6,521 nucleotides of DNA, taken from contig DAHVVW010000127.1 of the NCBI GenBank assembly GCA_027357125.1, positions 1 to 6,521 of the forward strand, written 5' to 3'. Below, one piece after another: positions 1-5,947 of the stretch. A program made the translations under genes and the position numbers. The notes under the pieces were generated by a model. The model had not been told where the DNA came from, did no database searches, and saw only the letters and a program-made list of their open reading frames with translations. Origin of the DNA: Clostridiales bacterium (GTDB lineage Bacteria; Bacillota; Desulfitobacteriia; Desulfitobacteriales; Desulfitobacteriaceae). Numbering within the stretch: the stretch's first letter is position 1; each line of letters starts with the position of its first letter.

Positions 1-5
1 ATACT

Positions 6-539
6 TCAAGTTCCGACTTGCAGGGTTTGAACATTCCCTTGAATTACCAGGGTCTGATTGAGGCGGGGATCGTGGAGTGCCGCATCCCGTTTGGTTACCC
101 GAACGCGCACGGGTTGGCTGACTGCCCGACCGTCCAACTGAAGCTGACCGGCCTGAACCGAAAATTCCTGTTCTCCCTTGGCTAAGACGCCCAGAAAACG
201 CCCGTTTTGCCAAACCCTCACCGGAGCCGCCGGGACTGCCACCAAAGTAATTTTGTATAACTTGTTCTGATTAGCCGGTTGCGGAGCTTGTTTTTCGTCT
301 GTTATTGTCCCGCCAGGCACAGCACTGACATCCATCGAGGGCATCTCAACTTTTTGGGCCACTGCCAGATAGAACTTCACCGGGTCTTTAGCCAATCCTA
401 AAGCAAGCTGGGCCACAACCAGCACCACCGAGGCCAGCACCAAAATCCGGATGACCATGCGTTCTCCCCGGGCAAAAAAACGGTTAAACCAAGCTCCAAA
501 GCCGTACACGGAAATTACCCCCCGTCGAGAGCTTGCCAA
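6..539 (-). CDS. Single-pass membrane protein of unknown function
   Basis: I do not recognise this family. The 177-residue reading begins with a basic, aromatic N-terminal stretch (residues 1-27), then one hydrophobic segment at about 28-50 rich in Val, Leu and Ala. A polar Pro/Gln linker (about 65-93) follows, then a C-terminal domain (94-177) with alternating hydrophobic residues that looks like a small extracytoplasmic beta domain. This suggests a signal-anchor topology with the C-terminus outside. The start is uncertain. TTG at 539 has AGGGAG only 2 bases upstream. GTG at 509 (residue 11) has a G6 run (518-523) 8 bases upstream. ATG at 458 (residue 28) has GGGGAG (464-469) 5 bases upstream and would put the membrane segment at the very N-terminus. 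I slightly favour one of the two downstream starts. It follows the activase gene after 121 bases and shows no link to the CoA pathway. Confidence 0.6.
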   Translation of the reverse strand: MASSRRGVISVYGFGAWFNRFFARGERMVIRILVLASVVLVVAQLALGLAKDPVKFYLAVAQKVEMPSMDVSAVPGGTITDEKQAPQPANQNKLYKITLVAVPAAPVRVWQNGRFLGVLAKGEQEFSVQAGQLQLDGRAVSQPVRVRVTKRDAALHDPRLNQTLVIQGNVQTLQVGT

Positions 540-660
540 ATCTCCCTAAGAGTTTATGCCCTGCGCGGCGGCTTCAGACCAAAAGTAACTATGTTCCATG
601 ACAGCCTAGCAATGAATAAACACAGGTCGTTTCTAAACATCCCTGAGATGGAGTAAACCT

Positions 661-1443
661 TTAATTTTTTCCCATTCCCCAAGCCAGCAAAGCTGCACCT
701 AAGGCTGCCGTAATCTGAGGATTTTCCGGGATCAACAAAGGATACCCAATTTGTTCGCTCAAGGCTTTGGTTACGCCAACATTCTTGGCTACCCCTCCCG
801 TAAAAACGACTTCGGATTCCAGACCCACCCGCTCCACCAGCGCCGATACCCGTGCCGCCACACTTTCACAGACTCCGGCCAGGATATCCGGCTTGAGGGC
901 TCCTGCAGACGCATGAGATATCACTTCGGATTCAGCAAATACGGTACAAAAGGAAGAGATCGATTTGTGTTCTTCTGCCTTCAAAGCTAACGCTCCTACT
1001 TCTTCCAGTGATACTTCCAAAGCTCCGGCCATGACCTCCAAGAAACGCCCCGTACCTGCCGCACACTTGTCATTCATGGCAAAATCAATCACTTTGCCTC
1101 CTGGCAATACTTTAATCACCTTGCTGTCTTGACCTCCAATATCGATCACCGTCCTCGCCCCCGGAAAGAAATGCGCGCTCCCTTTTGCTTGACAGGTTAT
1201 TTCAGACACTTCCCGCTCGGCCGGGTAAGTCACGCGCCCATACCCCGTGGCGACAGTCGCCTTGATCTGCTCTTCCTTGACTCCTTTTTCCGCCAGAATT
1301 TCTCTTGTTAACCGCTGCGCTACATCCCGGCCACTGTAGCCGGACCGGGCCACAGCCCAGCCGAGCGCTTTGCCCTGGGCATCGACCAGAACAACCTTGG
1401 CCGTAAGGGAACCAATATCCACACCTATAAAAAAATCTTCCAC
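661..1443 (-). CDS. 2-hydroxyacyl-CoA dehydratase activase (archerase, HgdC-like ATPase)
   Basis: BadF/BadG/BcrA/BcrD-type ATPase of the ASKHA fold, acting as a cytoplasmic homodimer with one [4Fe-4S] cluster shared between subunits. It drives ATP-dependent transfer of one low-potential electron to its dehydratase partner. Visible motifs are the N-terminal phosphate loop VDIGSLTAK (8-16), the second phosphate motif DIGGQDSK (101-108), NDKCAAGTGRF with Cys127, SSFCTVFAESE with Cys166, and FTGGVAKN (214-221). The length of 260 residues and Cys at 127 and 166 match the characterised activator of glutaconate-fermenting Acidaminococcus. The start is GTG at 1443, with GGGAGGG (1453-1459) 9 bases upstream. 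It lies 104 bases after the dehydratase subunit gene at 1548-2771, in the same direction, so it probably activates that enzyme. Only one activase is present, whereas class I benzoyl-CoA reductases carry two related ATPase subunits. The cofactor and fold are known for the family; the partner is inferred from position. Confidence 0.93.
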   Translation of the reverse strand: MEDFFIGVDIGSLTAKVVLVDAQGKALGWAVARSGYSGRDVAQRLTREILAEKGVKEEQIKATVATGYGRVTYPAEREVSEITCQAKGSAHFFPGARTVIDIGGQDSKVIKVLPGGKVIDFAMNDKCAAGTGRFLEVMAGALEVSLEEVGALALKAEEHKSISSFCTVFAESEVISHASAGALKPDILAGVCESVAARVSALVERVGLESEVVFTGGVAKNVGVTKALSEQIGYPLLIPENPQITAALGAALLAWGMGKN

Positions 1444-1547
1444 TGCGTTCTACCCTCCCAGACCCCAGGTGTTTTATGCTCCATACCTAATCCTTTGTAC
1501 TCTGTTCTGTTTTCTTGAATTATTTCTATCCGGATGTTTCTTCCTCA

Positions 1548-2771
1548 TTAAGCCTGAAGTGTTTCCAGAAATGCCTCCACCCTCGTACGCACGGATTCCT
1601 CCGCATAAGCCCGCGGATCCGCCATATCCGCCTCCACCATGAGACCCGGCACACCTGTCTTCTTCATCACCCGGCGCCGAATGACCTCCTGCACCAGGGA
1701 ATAGGGCTTGCAGGAACGATTGGAATGCAGTACAAATCCATTGGCTCCATATGCTTCGATCAATTGAATCATCTGCTGAGCCCGAAACTCCGGCGAACGA
1801 TTAAGAAAGATTTCCGTATAGGTCGCGGCCAAACTTTCCATGGGATCACCTGGAGCCAGTTCCGCCGTCCAACCACCACTATAGGTATCAGTGACAAAAC
1901 AAGCTCCTCGCTCGGTAAACATCTTAGTGAAGCTAAAGAGTTTCGGCCAAATGGCAATGTTATCCCAAACCAGGCGTATCTTTTCCTCCAAGATCGAACC
2001 CTCGCTACGACGAACCCGTTCCTCAGTCTCTGCTTTTAATTTACGGTAGTAATCGATTCCCTCCTGAGATCCACGTATAGCAACAATAGGCGCCATCTGA
2101 ATAAACAAATCCGGACCATTAAGAGGAGACGGATGGGCCTGGGCCAGTTCCCGGATCTCCCGCCAAAGTTTCGTCATTTCCGCACTGCGCGTCAGTTGCC
2201 GCTTCAGTTCCTGCCTATCCAGCTTTCTTCCGGTTAAGGCTTCCAAGTGTGCAACCATACTCTGCAATTGTTCCAACACATATTGTTGTGCATGTTCAGT
2301 CTGTTCCCCGGGTAGGTATGGCGTGTCAAGTACTAAGAGAGGTACCTTCAAGAGATGAGCCAACGCCTCATACCATTTAAGCACCGTCCCGCAAATATTG
2401 TTGCAAGCCACCAAGAGATCCGGTTTGGGCAAACCCTGCATGGGGGCCAAATCCGGACGCAGGATAGACCCAATGTGCGAGCGGGCATAGGAACACAGAT
2501 CCTGGGAATATCCCGCAGCCTCCGCAGCCTGACAGAGCTTTTCCGTCGCCTTGGCCGTACTGCAGATTGCCCCATACTGCTCCGGATAAACGGAATAAAT
2601 CTTAAATGCCCGCAGCAGTTCCACAGGAGCCCCACTGGTAATCCAAGCCAGTTTCCGGCGCAGAGGCCGTCCCCAATAACGATAGTAACGACCTAACGCA
2701 TAATGTTTGGCCATTAATCGTTTTAAGTCCTTACTTACCTGAAACTGACGATATTTTTTTTCTTCAGCCAT
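1548..2771 (-). CDS. 2-hydroxyacyl-CoA dehydratase family subunit (HgdA/BcrB-like)
   Basis: One of two homologous iron-sulfur subunits of a radical dehydratase (component D), 407 residues, about normal for the family. Visible features are WITSGAPVELLRAF (43-56), VYPEQYGAIC (61-70), DLCSYARSHIGS (91-102), VACNNICGT (121-129) and HSNRSCKPYS (349-358). Near the C-terminus is an acidic ExDxxD stretch (380-385) followed by the Arg and Phe positions usual before the end of the protein. Cys93, Cys127 (or Cys123) and Cys354 are the likely [4Fe-4S] ligands. Their spacing resembles the three Cys ligands of characterised (R)-2-hydroxyacyl-CoA dehydratases, which leave one iron free to bind substrate. 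The start is ATG at 2771, with GGAGT (2781-2785) 9 bases upstream. It follows the partner subunit by only 37 bases, so the two are surely co-transcribed. The same fold occurs in benzoyl-CoA reductase subunits, so dehydration rather than ring reduction is an inference from the single small activase. Confidence 0.9.
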   Translation of the reverse strand: MAEEKKYRQFQVSKDLKRLMAKHYALGRYYRYWGRPLRRKLAWITSGAPVELLRAFKIYSVYPEQYGAICSTAKATEKLCQAAEAAGYSQDLCSYARSHIGSILRPDLAPMQGLPKPDLLVACNNICGTVLKWYEALAHLLKVPLLVLDTPYLPGEQTEHAQQYVLEQLQSMVAHLEALTGRKLDRQELKRQLTRSAEMTKLWREIRELAQAHPSPLNGPDLFIQMAPIVAIRGSQEGIDYYRKLKAETEERVRRSEGSILEEKIRLVWDNIAIWPKLFSFTKMFTERGACFVTDTYSGGWTAELAPGDPMESLAATYTEIFLNRSPEFRAQQMIQLIEAYGANGFVLHSNRSCKPYSLVQEVIRRRVMKKTGVPGLMVEADMADPRAYAEESVRTRVEAFLETLQA

Positions 2772-2808
2772 CTTTTTATCACTCCGTTTGGCAGCGTTCA
2801 GACTAACC

Positions 2809-4011
2809 TCAGTTGCTCAAACTCTCCAGAAAAGCCTGTAGGCGCGTTCTCTCCTGCCCCCCTACCTCTGAAGCTTCTAATTCTAAGATCAGCGTACGGA
2901 TTCCCCTGACTTCCAGCCGTTCTTTTAAAGGCACCGCATCCCAGGCATGTGGTTCACAGTATTTGCGAATCGCGAGGATCGCCCCCTGAACCCCGCGTTT
3001 TAGAGCTAAAGCTTCCAAATAGTCAAGCCTTTTTTCCAAGCCTTGGCTGCGACATGGACAAGGTGGCATAGTCACATAACGCTGTACAATTTGAGTCAAA
3101 ACCGACTCTCTTGAATTCATTGAGTTCTGAGACTGCGAGTCCCTAGAGTCTCTTGGCGCTTCATCCACTCGAATTTTGTCGTTGGCTCCCCCAACTATAT
3201 TCTGAGCATAATGGCGATAGCCTGTACAGGTGTCATCAGCCACCACCCGCCCATTGAGATCCTCGACCATCTGAAATAAACTGTCTGTTTCCAGAACCGC
3301 TCCGCTTACCAAAACCCTGTATCGCCCGGAATCCTCCCCAGCCTTGATATGCAGCAACGGAAGCACCGTCAGCAAAGCCTCAATAAATCGCTCTTTGGGC
3401 AGAAGTTGTCCGGCGCGCAGCAAAGCTGATACGAGCGGAGAGGGCAACCGGGGACGTAATTCGTCCAACTCGGCGGCCAATTGACGAGCCCTGGTGCAAA
3501 CCTGCCAAGCCCATTCTAACGCTTCCTCATTTGAAAAACTACGTTTAATTTCACTGAGACGAAGCAATTTCGCAGACAATTCTTCAATCTCTCTTTGGTA
3601 GTACCTCCGTGCGCCAGGAGCATTTAATAGAACTGGGGGAACGATAGGCAGCACGTTTTCCCGGCCGAATCGGTCTGACCAAATCCCATCCAGGCATTGC
3701 ATCGTATCACAGGTATGGGCCATCCCCACCCCTACAAGCCCGCTTTTTCCTTTCTTGGCCTCCGCCAGGGTCCCCCGAGCCAGGGAACAACAATAAGACG
3801 GTAATTCAGCGGGATTGGCTGGATCTGAACCTGGCAAAAGACGCAAGGGTTCCAAGCCTGCCGCCAAAATGAGTTCCTCCGGATAATAACTGCACAGGTA
3901 ACCAAAAAAGCGCTGCTCGGGATAACGTTCAGCGGCATTTTTTCCCCGCAGGACCGCTTCCTCAAGTAAAAAAGTCAGTTCTTCCTCTGCTTTCACCATC
4001 GTTATGTCCAA
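2809..4011 (-). CDS. 2-hydroxyacyl-CoA dehydratase family subunit (HgdB/BcrC-like)
   Basis: The second [4Fe-4S] subunit of the dehydratase, 400 residues from the TTG start. Family features are YLCSYYPEELILAAGLEPLRL (38-58), SYCCSLARG (72-80), AHTCDTMQCLDG (98-109), VADDTCTGYRHY (257-268), PPCPCRS (316-322) and IRKYCEPHAWD (348-358). Cys74 or Cys75, Cys101 and Cys352 are the probable cluster ligands. Between the DDTCTGYR block and the PCPC block sits an unusual Ser/Arg/Asp/Asn-rich stretch (287-303) encoded by a 9-base imperfect repeat; other family members as I know them have a short linker there. The start is not certain: TTG at 4011 has AAAGGAG 11 bases upstream, while ATG at 3999 is 23 bases away. 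The gene precedes its partner subunit by 37 bases and follows the CoA ligase by 114. The product should pair with the subunit encoded at 1548-2771 and take electrons from the activase. Confidence 0.9.
   Translation of the reverse strand: MDITMVKAEEELTFLLEEAVLRGKNAAERYPEQRFFGYLCSYYPEELILAAGLEPLRLLPGSDPANPAELPSYCCSLARGTLAEAKKGKSGLVGVGMAHTCDTMQCLDGIWSDRFGRENVLPIVPPVLLNAPGARRYYQREIEELSAKLLRLSEIKRSFSNEEALEWAWQVCTRARQLAAELDELRPRLPSPLVSALLRAGQLLPKERFIEALLTVLPLLHIKAGEDSGRYRVLVSGAVLETDSLFQMVEDLNGRVVADDTCTGYRHYAQNIVGGANDKIRVDEAPRDSRDSQSQNSMNSRESVLTQIVQRYVTMPPCPCRSQGLEKRLDYLEALALKRGVQGAILAIRKYCEPHAWDAVPLKERLEVRGIRTLILELEASEVGGQERTRLQAFLESLSN
3103..3153 (-). repeat. Imperfect 9-base in-frame tandem repeat inside the dehydratase subunit gene
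   Basis: Read on the minus strand, 17 codons encode RDS, RDS, QS, QNS, MNS, RES. Five of the six units are tripeptides ending X-(Asp/Asn/Glu)-Ser, and one lacks its middle codon. The bases follow the pattern of AGAGACTCT, AGGGACTCG, CAGAACTCA, ATGAATTCA, AGAGAGTCG. The frame is kept throughout. It lies in what should be a linker between two conserved blocks of the protein (residues 287-303), so it probably forms a flexible surface loop produced by slippage or small duplications. Confidence 0.7.
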
Positions 4012-4022
4012 TATTCATCATT

Positions 4023-4029
4023 CTCCTTT
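4023..4029 (-). promoter_or_regulatory. Ribosome binding site of the second dehydratase subunit gene
   Basis: AAAGGAG on the minus strand. It lies 11 bases before TTG at 4011 and 23 before ATG at 3999, so it supports the TTG start, although the spacing is long. Two ATG codons at 4021-4019 and 4018-4016 lie closer but are out of frame and open only a reading of about 20 codons. Confidence 0.55.
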
Positions 4030-4032
4030 ACC

Positions 4033-4089
4033 TCAAGCTCCATTTCCGGGCAGTGCTCCTTCCTTGCGATCAGATCTCCCTCCGGGCAT
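4033..4089 (-). CDS. Possible 18-codon ORF between ligase and dehydratase genes
   Basis: ATG at 4089 is preceded 4 bases upstream by AAAGGAAGG (4094-4102) and opens MPGGRSDRKEGALPGNGA, ending in TGA at 4033, just before the ribosome binding site of the next gene. The layout would suit translational coupling. However, it lies wholly in a degenerate tandem repeat whose units each carry an AAGGAAGG-like stretch, so it may well arise from the repeat. No family is recognisable. Confidence 0.15.
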   Translation of the reverse strand: MPGGRSDRKEGALPGNGA

Positions 4090-4139
4090 GGATCCTTCCT
4101 TTGTGATCATGTTTCCCAGCGGGCGTCAATCCTTTCTTT
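4045..4139 (-). repeat. Degenerate 36-37 base tandem repeat, about 2.5 units
   Basis: On the plus strand the segments at 4045-4065 and 4081-4101 match at 18 of 21 bases (core TCCGGGCA...TCCTTCCTT), and similarity continues through GATCA and a final CCC. A third, weaker copy at 4120-4139 matches the second at 16 of 20 bases and overlaps the last codons and stop of the ligase gene. The period is 36 then 37 bases. On the transcript each unit carries an AAGGAAGG-like purine run followed by a CCCGG or CCCG block. The spacer probably grew by tandem duplication of the ligase end. Confidence 0.6.
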
Positions 4140-5823
4140 CCTCCCTCAGCGCCCGTTTCAGAACTTTGCCTATCGCTGTCTTGGGCAACTCCTGCCGGAA
4201 CTCAATCTCCACTGGGACTTTATAAGGCAAAAGGTGTTGGCGGCAAAAAGAAATGAGCTCCGTTTGACTTGCTTGAGCACCCTCCCTGAGTACAACAAAT
4301 GCCTTTACACGCTCACCTTTGTAGTCATCAGACACCCCGAGCACAGAGACCTCCCGCACGGCAGGATGATCATAAAGGACATCCTCGACTTCCCGCGGAT
4401 AGACGTTGAAGCCACCGGTAATAATCATGTCTTTTTTCCGATCCACAATGAAAAAATATCCTTCTTCATCCCGATAACCCAGGTCGCCGGTAAAAAGCCA
4501 TCCGTCCCTCAATGCTCCAGCCGTCTCCTGCGGACGTTGATGGTAACCTAGCATCAGCTCCGGAGCCTGGATAACCAGCTCACCCGTTTCACCGGGTGCA
4601 AGTTCCCGCTGCCCGGTTTCCACATCCCGGATTTGGATGATCACATCCGGGAAAGGCAGTCCAATACTTCCGGTTTTGTTCACTCCCCGGTAAGGATTGG
4701 CACACAGAGCCGTGACCGCTTCCGTCAAGCCGTAGCCCTCCATAAGACGGCTCCCGGTTAATTCCTCGAAACGACGTTTGACTTCCGGTGCCAGAGGAGC
4801 AGCCCCCACAAAGCAGCCCCGCAAGGAAGTGAGCGCATAGCGGACGAGGCGCGGATGGTTGATCAGACCAATATACATGGTGGGAACTCCGGCAAAGAGC
4901 GTCGGCTGAAAACGATCCACCGCTTTGAGGATATCCTCCACCGAAAAGCGGGGAATCAGAACGGCAGACGCTCCTGATAATAATGAGGCATTCATACAGA
5001 CGCTCATGCCAAAACCATGAAAAATAGGCAACACGGTCAGGATGCTGTCTTCCCTGGTCATGCTTCCCCAAACTGAACACTGCATCGCATTGGCAACTAA
5101 CGCATAATGAGAAAGCATAACTCCCTTCGGCTTGCCGGTCGTCCCTCCGGTATAAATCAATACGGCGACATCTTTATGCACATCCATTTGAGGAACCGGA
5201 CCAAGGCGAGCCTTTTTGTCTAATAATTCCGAAAACTTACCCGCCTCTGACAACCGTTTTTTCCCTTCCCTGGACATCTTCTGACGTAACGGATAAAGCA
5301 TATTGAGTGGGAAAGGCAAGAATTCCCGCAGCGAGGTGTAATATATGTTTTTGAGCCAACCCTCTCCTGCCTCCTGACACACCTTGCGGACATTTTCCAG
5401 ACGTTCGATCAACAGATCCAAGGCAATGGCGGCCTTAACTTGGCCATCCCGCATGATATGTAAAAGTTCCGTCTCCGTACTCAAAGGATTGATTGGCACC
5501 ACCGTTGCTCCCAACCTGAGCAGCGCATAGTAACTCATAACGAACTGCGGACAGTTCGGAAGCAGTAAAGCCACCCGTTCTCCCTCAGCAACACCTTCTT
5601 CGTGAAGAGCGGCTGACAGTTTCTCAACATATCCCCATAGCTCAGCATAAGACAAGCGTTTACCCATAAATATAAGGGCAATCCGTTGGGAATCTTGTCG
5701 GACTATTTGTTCCACCAGATCGTCTAGACTCAATTCCGGGTAAGTCGGGGCCTGCGGCACTTCCTGATCATAATGCTCAAGCCAAGGCTTCTCTGCACGG
5801 TAACCTGCGGAATTCACCACCAT
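4126..5823 (-). CDS. Acyl-CoA ligase (AMP-forming, LcfA/FadD-like)
   Basis: ANL-superfamily adenylating enzyme, 565 residues, full length for long-chain fatty-acyl-CoA synthetases. It makes an acyl-AMP from a carboxylate and ATP, then the CoA thioester plus AMP. Visible motifs are the P-loop YTGGTTGKPKGVMLSH (224-239), LPIFHGFGM (265-273), EGYGLTEA (362-369), GWLFTGDLGY (441-450), DRKKDMIITGGFNVYPREVE (461-480) and PKTAIGK with catalytic Lys553. The N-terminal part and the segment LREFLPFPLNMLYPL (165-179) closely resemble Bacillus LcfA, which argues for a medium- or long-chain or aryl-alkyl acid, but specificity cannot be read with confidence. The start is ATG at 5823 with AAGGGGGG (5827-5834) 3 bases upstream. 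As first gene of the run leading to the dehydratase and activase, it probably supplies the CoA ester for them. Characterised phenyllactate, 2-hydroxyglutarate and 2-hydroxyisocaproate systems use a CoA transferase instead. Its last codons overlap a tandem repeat. Confidence 0.93.
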   Translation of the reverse strand: MVVNSAGYRAEKPWLEHYDQEVPQAPTYPELSLDDLVEQIVRQDSQRIALIFMGKRLSYAELWGYVEKLSAALHEEGVAEGERVALLLPNCPQFVMSYYALLRLGATVVPINPLSTETELLHIMRDGQVKAAIALDLLIERLENVRKVCQEAGEGWLKNIYYTSLREFLPFPLNMLYPLRQKMSREGKKRLSEAGKFSELLDKKARLGPVPQMDVHKDVAVLIYTGGTTGKPKGVMLSHYALVANAMQCSVWGSMTREDSILTVLPIFHGFGMSVCMNASLLSGASAVLIPRFSVEDILKAVDRFQPTLFAGVPTMYIGLINHPRLVRYALTSLRGCFVGAAPLAPEVKRRFEELTGSRLMEGYGLTEAVTALCANPYRGVNKTGSIGLPFPDVIIQIRDVETGQRELAPGETGELVIQAPELMLGYHQRPQETAGALRDGWLFTGDLGYRDEEGYFFIVDRKKDMIITGGFNVYPREVEDVLYDHPAVREVSVLGVSDDYKGERVKAFVVLREGAQASQTELISFCRQHLLPYKVPVEIEFRQELPKTAIGKVLKRALREERKD

Positions 5824-5856
5824 AATCCCCCCTTGTCAATGATTTTTTAGCCTCCA

Positions 5857-5881
5857 CCTCTGCGCACCAAACAGCGCTAGG
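5857..5881 (-). other. Weak stem-loop in the ligase leader
   Basis: On the minus strand a 7-pair imperfect stem can form: CCT with AGG and GCGC with GCGC, separated by a small internal loop and closed by an 8-base loop. It is followed by an A-run, not a T-run, so it is not an intrinsic terminator. It could be chance or a modest leader structure. Confidence 0.2.
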
Positions 5882-5893
5882 AACCCCTTACAT

Positions 5894-5929
5894 TTATTGT
5901 TTCAAGTAAATAAGCCTACTATATTGCAT
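5894..5929 (-). CDS. Possible 11-codon leader ORF before the ligase
   Basis: Immediately after the regulator's TAA stop (5948-5950) comes AAAGGGGGG (5939-5947), and 9 bases later ATG at 5929 opens MQYSRLIYLKQ, ending TAA at 5894. The ribosome binding site is as strong as the ligase's and of the same G-run type, and translation could be coupled to the regulator's stop. The ORF overlaps the T-N11-A dyad. With no homologue or attenuator hairpin in view, it remains a guess. Confidence 0.18.
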   Translation of the reverse strand: MQYSRLIYLKQ

Positions 5930-5936
5930 TTTGCAA
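5924..5936. promoter_or_regulatory. Candidate LysR-type operator (T-N11-A dyad)
   Basis: The sequence TTGCATTTTGCAA has perfect 5-base inverted arms around a 3-base centre and fits the T-N11-A shape of LysR-family binding boxes. It lies in the 124-base gap between a LysR-family gene and the ligase gene, about 100 bases before the ligase ATG. A TATAGT hexamer (5918-5923 on the minus strand) adjoins it and could be a -10 element, but no matching -35 is present at the normal spacing. An activator-dependent or repressed promoter is possible. The assignment is inferred from pattern and position. Confidence 0.4.
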
Positions 5937-5947
5937 AGCCCCCCTTT

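Noticed and set aside
540..660. Terminator after the activase or promoter for the membrane protein gene
   Set aside because: The best hairpin is a 4-pair CATC/GATG stem without a T-run, and hexamers such as TTCATT and CATAGT match the consensus poorly.
1424..1484. Short minus-strand ORF from ATG at 1484 with AAAGGA upstream, overlapping the activase start
   Set aside because: It is out of frame with the activase, only about 19 codons long, and resembles nothing; the activase GTG has its own GGGAGGG at proper spacing.
1515..2039. Plus-strand reading of 174 codons
   Set aside because: It lies antisense to the dehydratase subunit gene, has no recognisable domain and no convincing ribosome binding site, and the minus-strand protein has clear family motifs.
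3109..3153. Inverted GAGACT/AGTCTC elements as a recombination or attachment site
   Set aside because: They are explained by the in-frame 9-base repeat, and no mobile-element gene is nearby.
4589..5080. Minus-strand reading of 163 codons in another frame
   Set aside because: It is an out-of-frame shadow inside the ligase gene, whose own frame carries conserved ANL motifs across the same bases.
5824..5840. TTGACA hexamer on the minus strand just before the ligase start as a -35 element
   Set aside because: It lies about 11 bases from the ATG and overlaps the ribosome binding site region, so a transcript from it would begin inside the gene.
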